A stretch of 64,000 nt of DNA. Origin: Kitasatospora mediocidica KCTC 9733. GTDB taxonomy: Bacteria; Actinomycetota; Actinomycetes; Streptomycetales; Streptomycetaceae. This document shows positions 7,828 to 17,600 of this stretch, in pieces (positions within the stretch are counted from its first letter, which is position 1; every line of letters begins with the position of its first letter). Where the stretch lies: contig NZ_JQLN01000005.1 in the NCBI RefSeq assembly GCF_000744225.1, positions 434,001 through 498,000 of the forward strand. The letters run 5' to 3'. The position numbers and the translations under genes are program-made. Under the pieces are notes generated by a model. The model saw nothing but the letters and a program-made list of their open reading frames with translations, did not search any database and had not been told where the DNA came from.

Positions 7828-7842
7828 CATAGAATTCGAGCC

Positions 7843-8418
7843 ATGGGTAGATGGGAGCCGAACGCGCGCGGCCGCCTGGCAGAGGCGGCACTGGAGCTCT
7901 ACGTCGAACGGGGGTACGAGGAGACCACCGTCGCGGAGATCGCCAAGCGGGCCGGGCTCACCGAGCGGACGTTCTTCCGGCACTTCGCGCACAAGCGCGA
8001 GGTGCTGTTCGCGGGCGTGGGCGAGCTGCACGACACCCTCACGGCGGCCGTCGTGGCCGCCCCCGCCGACGCGCCGCCGATCGACGCGGTCGCGGCGGCC
8101 CTCGACGCGGCCGCCGGCATGTTCGACGGCCACCACGAGCGGGCCCGGCAGCGCCAGGCCGTCATCACCGCCAACCCCGAGCTCCAGGAACGCGAGCTGA
8201 TGAAGCTCGCCTCACTCGCCGCGGCACTCGCCGAGGCACTGCGGCAGCGCGGGGTCGCGGAACCGGCCGCGAGTCTGGCCGCCGAGGCGGGAATCGCCGT
8301 CTTCAAGGTCACCTTCGAGCGCTGGATCAACCAGCCCGACCGGGGCGAGCTCCGGGACATCGCGCACTTCTCCCGGGAGTCGCTCGACGCGCTCAAAGCC
8401 GTGACCGCAGGCTGCTGA
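7843..8418 (+). CDS. TetR-family transcriptional regulator
   Basis: 191 aa. Residues about 8-55 are the TetR HTH (LAEAALELYVERGYEETTVA, AGLTERTFFRHFAHKREVLF). The C-terminal ligand-binding region is divergent, as is normal. There is no ribosome site before ATG 7843, and the predicted -10 (TAGAAT) ends 7 bases upstream, so the mRNA is probably leaderless. Two palindromes in the shared promoter region argue for autoregulation and for repression of the divergent SDR gene. The stop codon lies inside the terminator hairpin. Confidence 0.92.
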   Translation: MGRWEPNARGRLAEAALELYVERGYEETTVAEIAKRAGLTERTFFRHFAHKREVLFAGVGELHDTLTAAVVAAPADAPPIDAVAAALDAAAGMFDGHHERARQRQAVITANPELQERELMKLASLAAALAEALRQRGVAEPAASLAAEAGIAVFKVTFERWINQPDRGELRDIAHFSRESLDALKAVTAGC

Positions 8419-8453
8419 GGGCGAGCGCGCTCTCGCGCCCGCCCTCAGCAGCC
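8410..8453. terminator. Bidirectional terminator between the TetR gene and lon
   Basis: 14-bp perfect stem GGCTGCTGAGGGCG / CGCCCTCAGCAGCC around a GC-rich loop. It overlaps the TetR stop codon and lies 15 bp past the lon stop. Confidence 0.75.
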
Positions 8454-8467
8454 GGTCGTACCGCGGG

Positions 8468-10870
8468 CTACGCCGCCGCGGCGCCCACCAGCACCTCAGC
8501 CGGCTCCAGCGCCAGCCGCAGCACCTCCCGCACATCGGCCACCGGGTGCACGGTGAGCCGCTCCAGCACCTCGGCCGGGACGTCGTCCAGGTCGGGCTCG
8601 TTGCGCTTGGGGATGATCACCGTGGTCACCCCGGCGCGGTCGGCGGCGAGCAGCTTCTGCTTCACCCCGCCGATCGGCAGCACCCGGCCGGTCAGCGAGA
8701 CCTCACCGGTCATCGCGACGTCGGTGCGCACCTTGCGGCCGGAGAGCAGCGAGGCCAGCGCCGTCGTCATGGTGATCCCCGCGCTCGGGCCGTCCTTGGG
8801 GACGGCGCCGGCCGGGACGTGCAGGTGCACGCCGCGGTCGCGCAGGTCGGTGACCGGCAGCTCCAGTTCGGCGCCGCGCGAGCGCAGGAAGGACAGCGCG
8901 ATGTGCGCGGACTCCTTCATCACGTCACCCAGCTGTCCGGTCAGGGTGAGGCCGGTGCCGCCCGTCTCGGGGTCGGCGAGTGAGGCCTCGATGTAGAGGA
9001 CGTCGCCGCCCGCGCCCGTCACGGCCAGGCCGGTCGCCACACCGGGGGCGGCGGTGCGCCGCTCCTCCGGGGCCTGGGCGGCCTCGGGGGTGTGGTGCGG
9101 ACGGCCGATCAGGGCCCGCAGGTCCCCGGCGGCGATCGCCACCGGGAGCTCGTGCTCGCCCAGCTCGGCCCGGGCCGCGATCTTGCGCAGGATCCGCGCC
9201 ACCGAGCGCTCCAGGTTCCGTACGCCCGCCTCCCGGGTGTACTCGCCGGCCAGGCTGCGCAGCGCGTCCTCGGCGACGGTGACGTCGTCCGGGGTGAGCC
9301 CGGCCCGCTCCAGCTGCCGGGGCAGCAGGTGGTCGCGGGCGATGACGACCTTCTCGTCCTCGGTGTAGCCGTCGAGGCGGACCAGCTCCATCCGGTCGAG
9401 CAGCGCCTCGGGGATGGCCTCCAGCACGTTGGCGGTGGCGAGGAAGACCACGTCGGAGAGGTCGAGTTCGACCTCCAGGTAGTGGTCCCGGAAGGTGTGG
9501 TTCTGCGCCGGGTCCAGCACCTCGAGGAGGGCCGCCGCCGGGTCGCCGCGGTAGTCGGAACCGACCTTGTCGATCTCGTCGAGCAGCACCACCGGGTTCA
9601 TCGACCCGGCCTCCTTGATCGCCCGGACGATCCGGCCGGGCAGCGCGCCCACGTAGGTGCGCCGGTGGCCGCGGATCTCCGCCTCGTCCCGGACGCCGCC
9701 GAGCGCGACCCGGACGAAGTCCCGGCCCATCGCCCGCGCGACGGACTCGCCGAGCGAGGTCTTGCCGACCCCGGGCGGGCCCACCAGCGCCAGCACGGCG
9801 CCTCCCCGGCGGCCGCCGACCGAGCCGAGGCCCTGGTCGGCCCGTCGCTTGCGGACGGCCAGGTATTCGACGATCCGGTCCTTCACGTCCGTCAGGCCCG
9901 CGTGGTCGGCGTCCAGCACGGCGCGGGCGCCGGCGATGTCGTAGGCGTCCTCGCTGCGGTTGTTCCAGGGCAGCTCCAGGACGGTGTCCAGCCAGGTCCG
10001 GATCCAGCTGCCCTCGGGCGACTGGTCGGAGGAGCGCTCCAGCTTGTCGACCTCCTTGAGCGCCGCCTCGCGGACCTTCTCGGGCAGGTCGGCGGCCTCG
10101 ACCCGGGCGCGGTAGTCGCCCTCCTCGTCGGCCGGGTCGCCGTTCAGCTCGGCGAGCTCCTTGCGGACCGCCTCCAGCTGGCGGCGGAGCAGGAACTCCT
10201 TCTGCTGCTTGGCAACACCCTCCTCGACGTCCTTGCGGATGGTGTCGTTGACCTCCTCCTCGGCGAGGTGGTCGCGCAGCAGCTGAAGGGCGTACTCGAG
10301 ACGGGCCGTCTGGTCGGCCTCCAGCAGCACCTTGAGCTTCTGCTCGGCGGTGGCGAACGGCGCGTAGCCGATGTTGTCGGCGAGTTCGCCGACGCCCTCG
10401 ATCTGGGCCACCCGGTCGACGATCTGCCAGGCGCCGCGCTTGCGCAGCCACTGGGTGGACAGCGCCTTGTACTCCTTGACCAGCTCCACGGCCCGCCCGG
10501 CCACCGGGATCCCGGCGTCGGACTCGCGGAAGACGCTGGTCTCCACCCAGAGGGCGGCACCCGGCCCGGTCGTCCCGGCGCCGATCCGCACCCGGCGGAC
10601 GGCCCGGACCAGCGCGGCCGGATCCCCGTCGGCCAGCCGGCCGACCTGCTCGACGGTGGCCAGCGTGCCGGCCGCCGCGTAGGAGCCGTCCAGCCGGGGC
10701 ACCAGCAGCACCTGCGGCTTGCTGCCGGCCGGCGCGGCCGAGCGGGCCGCCTCGACGGCGGCGCGCACCTCGGTGTCGGACAGGTCCAGCGGCACCACCA
10801 TGCCGGGCAGCACGACCTCGTCGTCGAGCGGCAGGACGGGCAGGGTGAGCGGTGCGGACGTCGATGCCAT
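8468..10870 (-). CDS. lon: ATP-dependent protease Lon (LonA)
   Basis: 800 aa, full length for LonA. Order: N-terminal substrate-binding domain (about 1-300), AAA+ module with Walker A GPPGVGKT (364-371) and Walker B VVLLDEID (427-434), then the serine-lysine protease domain with Ser696 in PKDGPSAG and Lys737 in IGGVKQKL. It degrades damaged and short-lived regulatory proteins in the cytoplasm. A GGGGAGAG ribosome site precedes ATG 10870. A ClgR-type box lies 74 bp upstream; ClgR is known to activate lon and clp genes in Streptomyces. Gene order with the two-component pair and kgd is as in S. coelicolor. Confidence 0.98.
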   Translation of the reverse strand: MASTSAPLTLPVLPLDDEVVLPGMVVPLDLSDTEVRAAVEAARSAAPAGSKPQVLLVPRLDGSYAAAGTLATVEQVGRLADGDPAALVRAVRRVRIGAGTTGPGAALWVETSVFRESDAGIPVAGRAVELVKEYKALSTQWLRKRGAWQIVDRVAQIEGVGELADNIGYAPFATAEQKLKVLLEADQTARLEYALQLLRDHLAEEEVNDTIRKDVEEGVAKQQKEFLLRRQLEAVRKELAELNGDPADEEGDYRARVEAADLPEKVREAALKEVDKLERSSDQSPEGSWIRTWLDTVLELPWNNRSEDAYDIAGARAVLDADHAGLTDVKDRIVEYLAVRKRRADQGLGSVGGRRGGAVLALVGPPGVGKTSLGESVARAMGRDFVRVALGGVRDEAEIRGHRRTYVGALPGRIVRAIKEAGSMNPVVLLDEIDKVGSDYRGDPAAALLEVLDPAQNHTFRDHYLEVELDLSDVVFLATANVLEAIPEALLDRMELVRLDGYTEDEKVVIARDHLLPRQLERAGLTPDDVTVAEDALRSLAGEYTREAGVRNLERSVARILRKIAARAELGEHELPVAIAAGDLRALIGRPHHTPEAAQAPEERRTAAPGVATGLAVTGAGGDVLYIEASLADPETGGTGLTLTGQLGDVMKESAHIALSFLRSRGAELELPVTDLRDRGVHLHVPAGAVPKDGPSAGITMTTALASLLSGRKVRTDVAMTGEVSLTGRVLPIGGVKQKLLAADRAGVTTVIIPKRNEPDLDDVPAEVLERLTVHPVADVREVLRLALEPAEVLVGAAAA

Positions 10871-10943
10871 GATCTCTCCCCAGTCAGTGAAGTTGAGTCG
10901 CCCTGACTAAGGCTTGGGAGCAGGCGAATGTTCCCGGCCGCTT

Positions 10944-10960
10944 GTTCGCCCTGAGCGATC
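10944..10960. promoter_or_regulatory. ClgR-type operator upstream of lon
   Basis: GTTCGC-CCTGA-GCGATC. It matches the published Streptomyces ClgR motif GTTCGC-N5-GCG exactly, with 5 of 6 bases of the right arm symmetric. It lies 74 bp upstream of the lon start codon, a position suited to activation. Confidence 0.75.
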
Positions 10961-11015
10961 AGGCGCTGACGTGCCGAGATGAGCCGAGGAGATCGGGGAG
11001 GCGCCGAGGAAGGTC

Positions 11016-11792
11016 TCAGGCGTTGTCGAGCACGGCGTGCGGCTGCGGCTGCGGCAGTGCCTGCTTGCCGAGCCGGCGCCCGCGGCGCCGCCACTGCCCG
11101 TTGCCCGGAGGCCGCCGCAGCGGGCCCCAGAGCGCCATGCCGACCAGGAGCGCGGTCGGATGCCCGATCGCGGTCACCAGGTCCTGCTCGTTCGCGATCT
11201 GGTGCACGACCAACGCGAACGCCCCGGCCAGCGCCAGGTAGCGGCCGCGGACCGAGAGCAGTCCGGCCAGTGCGCCCAGGCTGGCGAGCACGCCGTAGCT
11301 GACACCGATGTCCAGCACGTCCAGCTCGCTCGGCGCCATCCGCCCGGTGGCCACCGCGACGGCCACCACCAGTTGGGAGAGCAGCGTGCCGACCACGTGC
11401 CCGGCCGCGAAGACGCCGAGCGCGCGCAGCGGGCCGACCCGCCGCTCCAGCGGGGCGACGGTGAAGGCGAAGGCCCAGAGGTAGGGCATCCAGACCGGAC
11501 CGGCCACCCAGAGCCCGCTCATCAGCAGCGAACGCAGCGGCGTGTGGACCAGGTTGTGCCCGTCGGTGCTGGACATGTTCTGCAGCTGGTGCACCAGGCC
11601 GGGGTCGGCGAACTGGGCGAAGACGGTGGTACCCGCGAGTACGAGCAGGTACGTCAGGGCGAAGGGGTTGCGCCGGGGCGTCGGCACCCGATCCAGCACC
11701 CAGTGCAGTGGCCCGGCCCTCAGGCCGAAGCGGAGACCGGCATAGGGAGCCGCCAGGTCGAGACGCGCGGTGCCCTGTCGCGAGTACGCCAT
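11016..11792 (-). CDS. Rhomboid-like integral membrane protein
   Basis: 258 aa from ATG 11792, which has GGAGG just upstream; an in-frame extension to 11930 has no such site and is compositionally poor. Six or so hydrophobic segments span residues 44-220. A rhomboid-type Gly-x-Ser (GVSY, Ser165) and a later His211 (IGHPTALLVGMALWG) would fit the catalytic Ser-His dyad, but the usual GxSG is GVSY here, so activity is uncertain. The C-terminus is basic (RRRGRRLGKQ). A member of the actinobacterial rhomboid-like group; partner proteins unknown. Confidence 0.75.
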   Translation of the reverse strand: MAYSRQGTARLDLAAPYAGLRFGLRAGPLHWVLDRVPTPRRNPFALTYLLVLAGTTVFAQFADPGLVHQLQNMSSTDGHNLVHTPLRSLLMSGLWVAGPVWMPYLWAFAFTVAPLERRVGPLRALGVFAAGHVVGTLLSQLVVAVAVATGRMAPSELDVLDIGVSYGVLASLGALAGLLSVRGRYLALAGAFALVVHQIANEQDLVTAIGHPTALLVGMALWGPLRRPPGNGQWRRRGRRLGKQALPQPQPHAVLDNA

Positions 11793-12348
11793 ACCGCCTC
11801 CGTTCCACTTCACTCGGCCACCCGGCCCGCCACCGCCTGCGACAACGCCTGCGTCGAACTGGCCGGTAACCATCGCTCCGGGTGCACACCGTGCCACGAG
11901 AGCTGGTTCCGACAACGGTACGACGCCCATGTGAGAGTCCGGTGAGGAACCGGATCACTTGTGCATTACGGCAGTTCACACGTTGGTCTGTACCTGCGGA
12001 CTGGCGGGCCGCTCCTTGGAGTGTGCCATCCCGTTTGTGCATACACACCGTTACTACGATGCGATTCCGGACGGTAAGGTATCGGCCCGGGCCTGTCCTG
12101 GAAGCACGGATACCGGTCGAGCGTCCGGAAATCCGCAGTGCCATCGGCCTGAGCGCAGCTCCGGTCCGTACGCTGCGAAGTGTGAGCGCAGGACCGGCGG
12201 TTGGGAAGCCCCTGGTCCGGCGGAGCCGGGCCGAGCCCGGCGCAACAGGCCCGGAACAGCAACCGGAACAGCAAGACGACGGAACCGAGACTACGAGCGG
12301 CGCCCGCCATTCCACAGATGGCCGGCCCGCAGCCCTGGGGGCGGTGGC
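11793..12348. other. 556-bp intergenic region, rhomboid-like gene / response regulator gene
   Basis: Divergent promoter region. No coding frame with consistent third-position bias was found. A -10-like TACGAT at 12055-12060 could serve the two-component operon, but no matching -35 stands out. A short hairpin TCCGGT..ACCGGA lies near 11937-11956. Local AT content rises around 11960-12065, as expected of a promoter zone. Confidence 0.5.
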
Positions 12349-13089
12349 GTGACCGTGACAGAGATTCAACAGGACACCGGTAGCAACAACGGTGTGATTG
12401 CCCAGCGACGCGTGCTCGTGGTGGAGGACGAACCCACCATCGCCGAGTCCATCGCCGCCCGCCTGGGCGCCGAGGGCTTCAAGGTCGCCGTGGCACACGA
12501 CGGCCCCGGCGCGGTGGACGGATTCCACACCTGGCAGCCCGACCTCGTGGTGCTCGACATCATGCTGCCCGGCTTCGACGGTCTGGAGGTCTGCCGCCGG
12601 ATCCAGGCCCAGCGGCCGGTCCCGGTGCTGATGCTGACCGCCCGCGACGACGAGACCGACCTACTGGTCGGGCTCGGCGTCGGCGCGGACGACTACATGA
12701 CCAAGCCGTTCTCGATGCGCGAGCTGGCGGCGCGGGTGAACGTGCTGCTGCGCAGAGTCGAGCGGGCCCAGCAGGCAGCCCGCATCCCCGCGCTCGGCTC
12801 GCTGCGCTTCGGCGAGCTGGAGATCGACCACGTGCAGCGCCGGGTGCGCCTCGCCTCCGGCGACGTCCACCTCACGCCGACCGAGTTCGACCTGCTGGCC
12901 TGCCTGGCCGCGCAGCCGCGGGCCGTGCTGACCCGCGAGCAGCTGCTCTCCGAGGTCTGGGACTGGACGGACGCCTCGGGCACCCGCACGGTCGACAGCC
13001 ACGTCAAGGCGCTGCGCCGGAAGATCGGCGCCACCTGGATCCGCACCGTGCACGGGGTCGGGTACGCGCTGGAGGCTCCCGCTTCCTAG
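12349..13089 (+). CDS. OmpR-family response regulator
   Basis: 246 aa. GTG at 12349 after a G-rich stretch; a second GTG two codons on (12355) is an alternative. Receiver domain about 20-135 with acidic pocket EDE (26-28), phospho-acceptor Asp70 (LVVLDIMLPG) and Lys119 (TKPF). Winged-helix DNA-binding domain about 150-240 (LTPTEFDLLACLA, then RTVDSHVKALRRKIG). The histidine kinase follows 64 bp later, so they form one system. In S. coelicolor the pair at this location (next to kgd) has no well-known signal. Target genes unknown. Confidence 0.93.
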   Translation: MTVTEIQQDTGSNNGVIAQRRVLVVEDEPTIAESIAARLGAEGFKVAVAHDGPGAVDGFHTWQPDLVVLDIMLPGFDGLEVCRRIQAQRPVPVLMLTARDDETDLLVGLGVGADDYMTKPFSMRELAARVNVLLRRVERAQQAARIPALGSLRFGELEIDHVQRRVRLASGDVHLTPTEFDLLACLAAQPRAVLTREQLLSEVWDWTDASGTRTVDSHVKALRRKIGATWIRTVHGVGYALEAPAS

Positions 13090-13153
13090 CACCGGTCGCG
13101 GTACCTCACGGGGGAGGTCACGGGGGCAGAGAACGACGGGGACCGATGCGCTG

Positions 13154-14308
13154 ATGAAGGCTGCACCACCGGCTCACACCGAGCCCGAGACACCACCGCG
13201 ACGGACACTGCCGGTCCGCGCGGCCGACCGGATACGGCGGCTCGTCCGCCCGCTCGATCCGGTGCGTTCGATCAAGGGCAAGCTGACCCTGCTGGTCGTG
13301 GTCTGCGTGGTGCTGGCCAGCGGCATGGTCGTGATCGCCGTCCGCTCGGAGACCCAGATCCGAGTGATCATGGCTTTCTCCATGATCGCCTCTCTCCTCG
13401 TGATGCAGCTGGTGGCGCACAGCCTGACCGCCCCCCTGCGCGAGATGACGGTCGCCGCCCGGGCGATGGCCGGCGGCGACTACAGCCGACGGGTCAAGGT
13501 GGCCTCGCGCGACGAGGTCGGCGAGCTGGCCACCACCTTCAACCGGATGGCCGCCGACCTGGAGGCCGCCGACCGGCACCGCCGGGAGCTGGTGGCCAAC
13601 GTCTCGCACGAGCTGCGCACGCCGATCGCCGCCCTCCAGGCGGTGCTGGAGAACGTGGTGGACGGCGTGGTGCGCCCCGACCCGGCCACCCTGGGCGCGG
13701 CCCTGGAGCAGACCGAGCGGCTCGGCCGGCTGGTCACCCACCTGCTGGACCTCTCCAAGCTGGACGGCGGCGTGGTGCCGCTGGACGCCCGGGAGTTCCA
13801 GGTCGGGCCGTTCCTGGCCGGCGTCCTGCGCGGCCTGACGGTGGACGGCGCGACCGCCGGCGGCGCCTGGAGCAGGCGCGGCGACGTCAGCCTGCGCCTG
13901 GACGTGGAACCCGTGGAACTCACCGGCGTGGCCGACCCGGAGCGGCTCCACCAGGTGGTGGCCAATCTGGTGGACAACGCCTGCAAGCACTCCCCCGCAG
14001 GCGGCGTGGTGACCGTCCGGGCCCGGGTCGGCGAACACCCGAACGCGCTGCTGCTGGAGGTCGAGGACCAGGGTCCGGGCATCCCCGCCCAGGACCGCAC
14101 CCGGGTCTTCGAACGCTTCAGCCGGGCCGGCGCCCCCACCGCGCAGGGCCCGGGCAGCGACGGCGGCACCGGCCTGGGCCTGGCCATCGCCCGCTGGGCG
14201 GTCGATCTGCACGGCGGGCGGATCGAGGTGGCGGACGGCTCGCAGGGCTGCCTGATCCAGGTCGCCCTGCCCGGCACGACCCCGGCCGTACCGCGCCCGC
14301 GACTGTGA
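13154..14308 (+). CDS. Sensor histidine kinase
   Basis: 384 aa. Two membrane spans (about 43-63 and 70-90) lie only 7 residues apart, so there is almost no extracellular sensor loop and the signal is probably sensed in the membrane or cytoplasm. HAMP region about 90-142. H-box VANVSHELRTP with His152; N-box NLVDNACKHSP; G-boxes DQGPGIP and GGTGLGLAI, all intact. It phosphorylates the regulator encoded just upstream. Confidence 0.93.
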   Translation: MKAAPPAHTEPETPPRRTLPVRAADRIRRLVRPLDPVRSIKGKLTLLVVVCVVLASGMVVIAVRSETQIRVIMAFSMIASLLVMQLVAHSLTAPLREMTVAARAMAGGDYSRRVKVASRDEVGELATTFNRMAADLEAADRHRRELVANVSHELRTPIAALQAVLENVVDGVVRPDPATLGAALEQTERLGRLVTHLLDLSKLDGGVVPLDAREFQVGPFLAGVLRGLTVDGATAGGAWSRRGDVSLRLDVEPVELTGVADPERLHQVVANLVDNACKHSPAGGVVTVRARVGEHPNALLLEVEDQGPGIPAQDRTRVFERFSRAGAPTAQGPGSDGGTGLGLAIARWAVDLHGGRIEVADGSQGCLIQVALPGTTPAVPRPRL

Positions 14309-14649
14309 CCGGTCCCACCCGGGTCGGGCTCACGGCGGATTCTGTCCAAGTCGGCCAGCTTTGTCACACAACTGGGACATAGCGGTGATCGACAGGCACA
14401 TACTGCTCACAATCAGCCAAAGCTGCCCAGATTTGTCCGATTCTGTGGGGGTATGGCCAGGGGTGCGGAATCGGCCATTTCCCCACCTCAGCGACTTTCT
14501 AACGCGCACTTTCAGCCAATGTGGCCGACAGCACAGTGATCTGGGCGACGCCTACCCCTCGGGGACTGCGCGATCACTGGTCAGGGGCGTAGCCTTAATC
14601 CCCGCTGTCCAAACATCCCAAAAGGAAGCGGAAGAGGGCGGTTGCCGCC
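14309..14649. other. 341-bp intergenic region upstream of kgd
   Basis: Relatively AT-rich for this genome and likely to hold the kgd promoter. TTGTCA occurs at 14361-14366 but without a convincing -10. An 8-bp inverted repeat CAGTGATC / GATCACTG spans about 14535-14580. No small coding gene was supported. Confidence 0.4.
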
Positions 14650-17600
14650 GTGTCGCCACACCCTGAAACCCCCAGCTCGGCCCCACGCACTACGACGGAG
14701 CCCACTGGCTTCGGCCCCAATGAGTGGCTCGTCGACGAGATCTACCAGCAGTACCTCCAGGATCCCAACTCGGTCGACCGAGCCTGGTGGGACTTTTTCG
14801 CCGACTACAAGCCCGGTACCGAGGTGACCCCAGTGACCCAGGCCGCGACCCAGGTCGGCCCCACGCCGACCACCGTTGCCGCCCCTGCCCCTGCTGCCGT
14901 TCCGGCGGCGCCTGCACCCGTCGCCGCCCCGGCAGCCGCAGCCCCCGTGGCCGCGCCTGTCGCCGCCGCGCCGCTGGCAGCCGCCCCCGCCGCGCCCCGG
15001 CCCCCAAGGCCGTCGCGCAGGCAGCAGCCGCTCCCGCCGCCGAGTCCACCGGACCCGAGCTCGTCCCGCTGCGTGGTCCGGCCAAGGCCGTCGCCACCAA
15101 CATGGACGCCTCGCTCGAGGTGCCGACCGCGACGAGCGTGCGCGCCGTGCCGGCCAAGCTGTTGATCGACAACCGCATCGTCATCAACAACCACCTGCAG
15201 CGCGCCCGCGGCGGCAAGGTCTCCTTCACCCACCTGATCGGCTACGCGCTGGTGCAGGCCCTGAAGGCGACCCCGGGGATGAACCACAGCTACACCACCA
15301 AGGACGGCAAGTCCTTCCTGGTGAAGCCGGATCACATCAACCTCGGCCTGGCGATCGACCTGGTGAAGCCGAACGGCGACCGCCAGCTCGTCGTCGCGGC
15401 GATCAAGAAGGCCGAGACGCTCGACTTCTTCGGCTTCTGGCAGGCCTACGAGGACATCGTCCGCAAGGCCCGCTCCAACAAGCTGACGATGGACGACTTC
15501 ACCGGGGTCACGGTCTCGCTGACCAACCCCGGCGGCATCGGCACCGTGCACTCCGTGCCGCGCCTGATGCAGGGCCAGGGCACCATCCTGGGCGTCGGCG
15601 CCATGGAGTACCCGGCCGAGTTCCAGGGCTCCAACCCTGAGACGCTGGCCCGCCTGGGCGTCTCCAAGATCATGACGCTGACCTCGACCTACGACCACCG
15701 GGTCATCCAGGGCGCGGCCTCCGGCGAGTTCCTGCGCTCGATCCACCAGCTGCTGCTGGGCGAGCACGGCTTCTACGACGAGGTCTTCGAGTCGCTGCGG
15801 ATCCCGTACGAGCCGGTCCGCTGGGCCACCGACGTCTCCACCACCCACGAGGACGAGGTCAACAAGACCGCCCGCGTGATGGAGCTCATCCACTCGTACC
15901 GCGTGCGCGGCCACCTGATGGCCGACACCGACCCGCTGGAGTACAGCCAGCGCAAGCACCCCGACCTGGACGTCGTCGAGCACGGCCTGACGCTCTGGGA
16001 CCTGGAGCGCGAGTTCGCGGTCGGCGGCTTCGGCGGCAACAAGATGATGAAGCTGCGCGACATCCTCGGGCTGCTGCGCAACACGTACTGCCGCACGGTC
16101 GGCATCGAGTACATGCACATCCAGGACCCCAAGCAGCGCAAGTGGCTGCAGGAGCGCCTGGAGAAGCCGTACAGCAAGCCCGAGCGCGAGGAGCAGCTGC
16201 GCATCCTGCGCCGGCTGAACTCGGCCGAGGCCTTCGAGACCTTCCTGCAGACCAAGTACGTCGGCCAGAAGCGCTTCTCGCTGGAGGGCGGTGAGTCGCT
16301 AATCCCGCTGCTGGACGCGACCATCGACGCCGCCGCCGAGCACCGCCTGGACGAGGCCGTGATCGGGATGGCCCACCGCGGCCGCCTGAACGTGCTGGCC
16401 AACATCGTCGGCAAGCCCTACGCCCGGATCTTCGGCGAGTTCGAGGGCAACCTCGACCCGAAGTCCATGCACGGCTCCGGTGACGTCAAGTACCACCTGG
16501 GCGCCGACGGCACCTTCACCGGCCTGGACGGCGAGACCATCAAGGTCTCGCTGGCGGCCAACCCGTCCCACCTGGAGACGGTCGACCCGGTCGTCGAGGG
16601 CATCGTCCGCGCCAAGCAGGACATCCTGGACCAGGGCGGCACGACCTTCCCGGTGCTGCCGATCCAGATCCACGGCGACGCGGCCTTCGCGGGCCAGGGC
16701 GTGGTCGCGGAGACGCTGAACATGTCGCAGCTGCGCGGCTACCGCACCGGCGGCACGATCCACCTGGTGGTCAACAACCAGGTGGGCTTCACCGCCGCGC
16801 CGGCCTCCTCGCGCTCGTCGATGTACTGCACCGACGTGGCCCGCATGATCGAGGCGCCGATCTTCCACGTGAACGGCGACGACCCGGAGGCCGTGGTGCG
16901 CGTCGCGCGCCTCGCCTTCGAGTTCCGTCAGGCGTTCCACAAGGACGTCGTGATCGACCTCATCTGCTACCGCCGCCGCGGTCACAACGAGGCCGACAAC
17001 CCCTCGTTCACGCAGCCGCTGATGTACGACCTGATCGAGAAGAAGCGCTCGGTGCGCAAGCTCTACACCGAGGGTCTGATCGGCCGTGGCGACATCACCA
17101 TGGAAGAGGCGGAGTCCGCGCTCCAGGACTTCCAGGGACAGCTGGAGAAGGTGTTCGCGGAGGTTCGCGACGCCGCCGGTACCCAGCAGGCCCCGGTCGC
17201 CGGCAAGCCGGTCGCCGACTTCCCGGTCTCGATCCAGACGGCCATCTCCGAGGAGATGGTCAAGCGGATCGCCGCCTCGCAGGTCAACCTGCCGGACTGG
17301 CTGACCGTGCACCCGCGTCTGCTGCCGCAGCTCCAGCGCCGCGCCGCCTCCATCGAGGACGGCACGATCGACTGGGCCACCGGCGAGACCCTCGCCATCG
17401 GCTCGCTGCTGATGGAGGGCCACCCGGTCCGCCTGGCGGGCCAGGACAGCCGCCGTGGCACCTTCGGCCAGCGCCACGCGGTGCTGATCGACCGGGTCAC
17501 CGGCGAGGACTACACCCCGCTGCTGTACCTGACCGAGGACCAGGCCCGCTACACCGTCTACGACAGCCTGCTGTCGGAGTACGCGGCGATGGGCTTCGAG

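Noticed and set aside
9092..10906. 604-codon open frame on the + strand opposite lon
   Set aside because: It is the complement of a perfectly conserved LonA gene; the long antisense frame is an effect of high third-position GC.
10144..12528. 794-codon reverse-strand open frame across lon, the rhomboid-like gene and the intergenic region
   Set aside because: It crosses two genuine genes in other frames and has Arg/Pro/Ala-rich shadow composition.
15000..15008. Programmed -1 frameshift in kgd
   Set aside because: The site G CCC CCA does not fit a standard X XXY YYZ slip site and no downstream stimulatory structure is evident; a base error is simpler.
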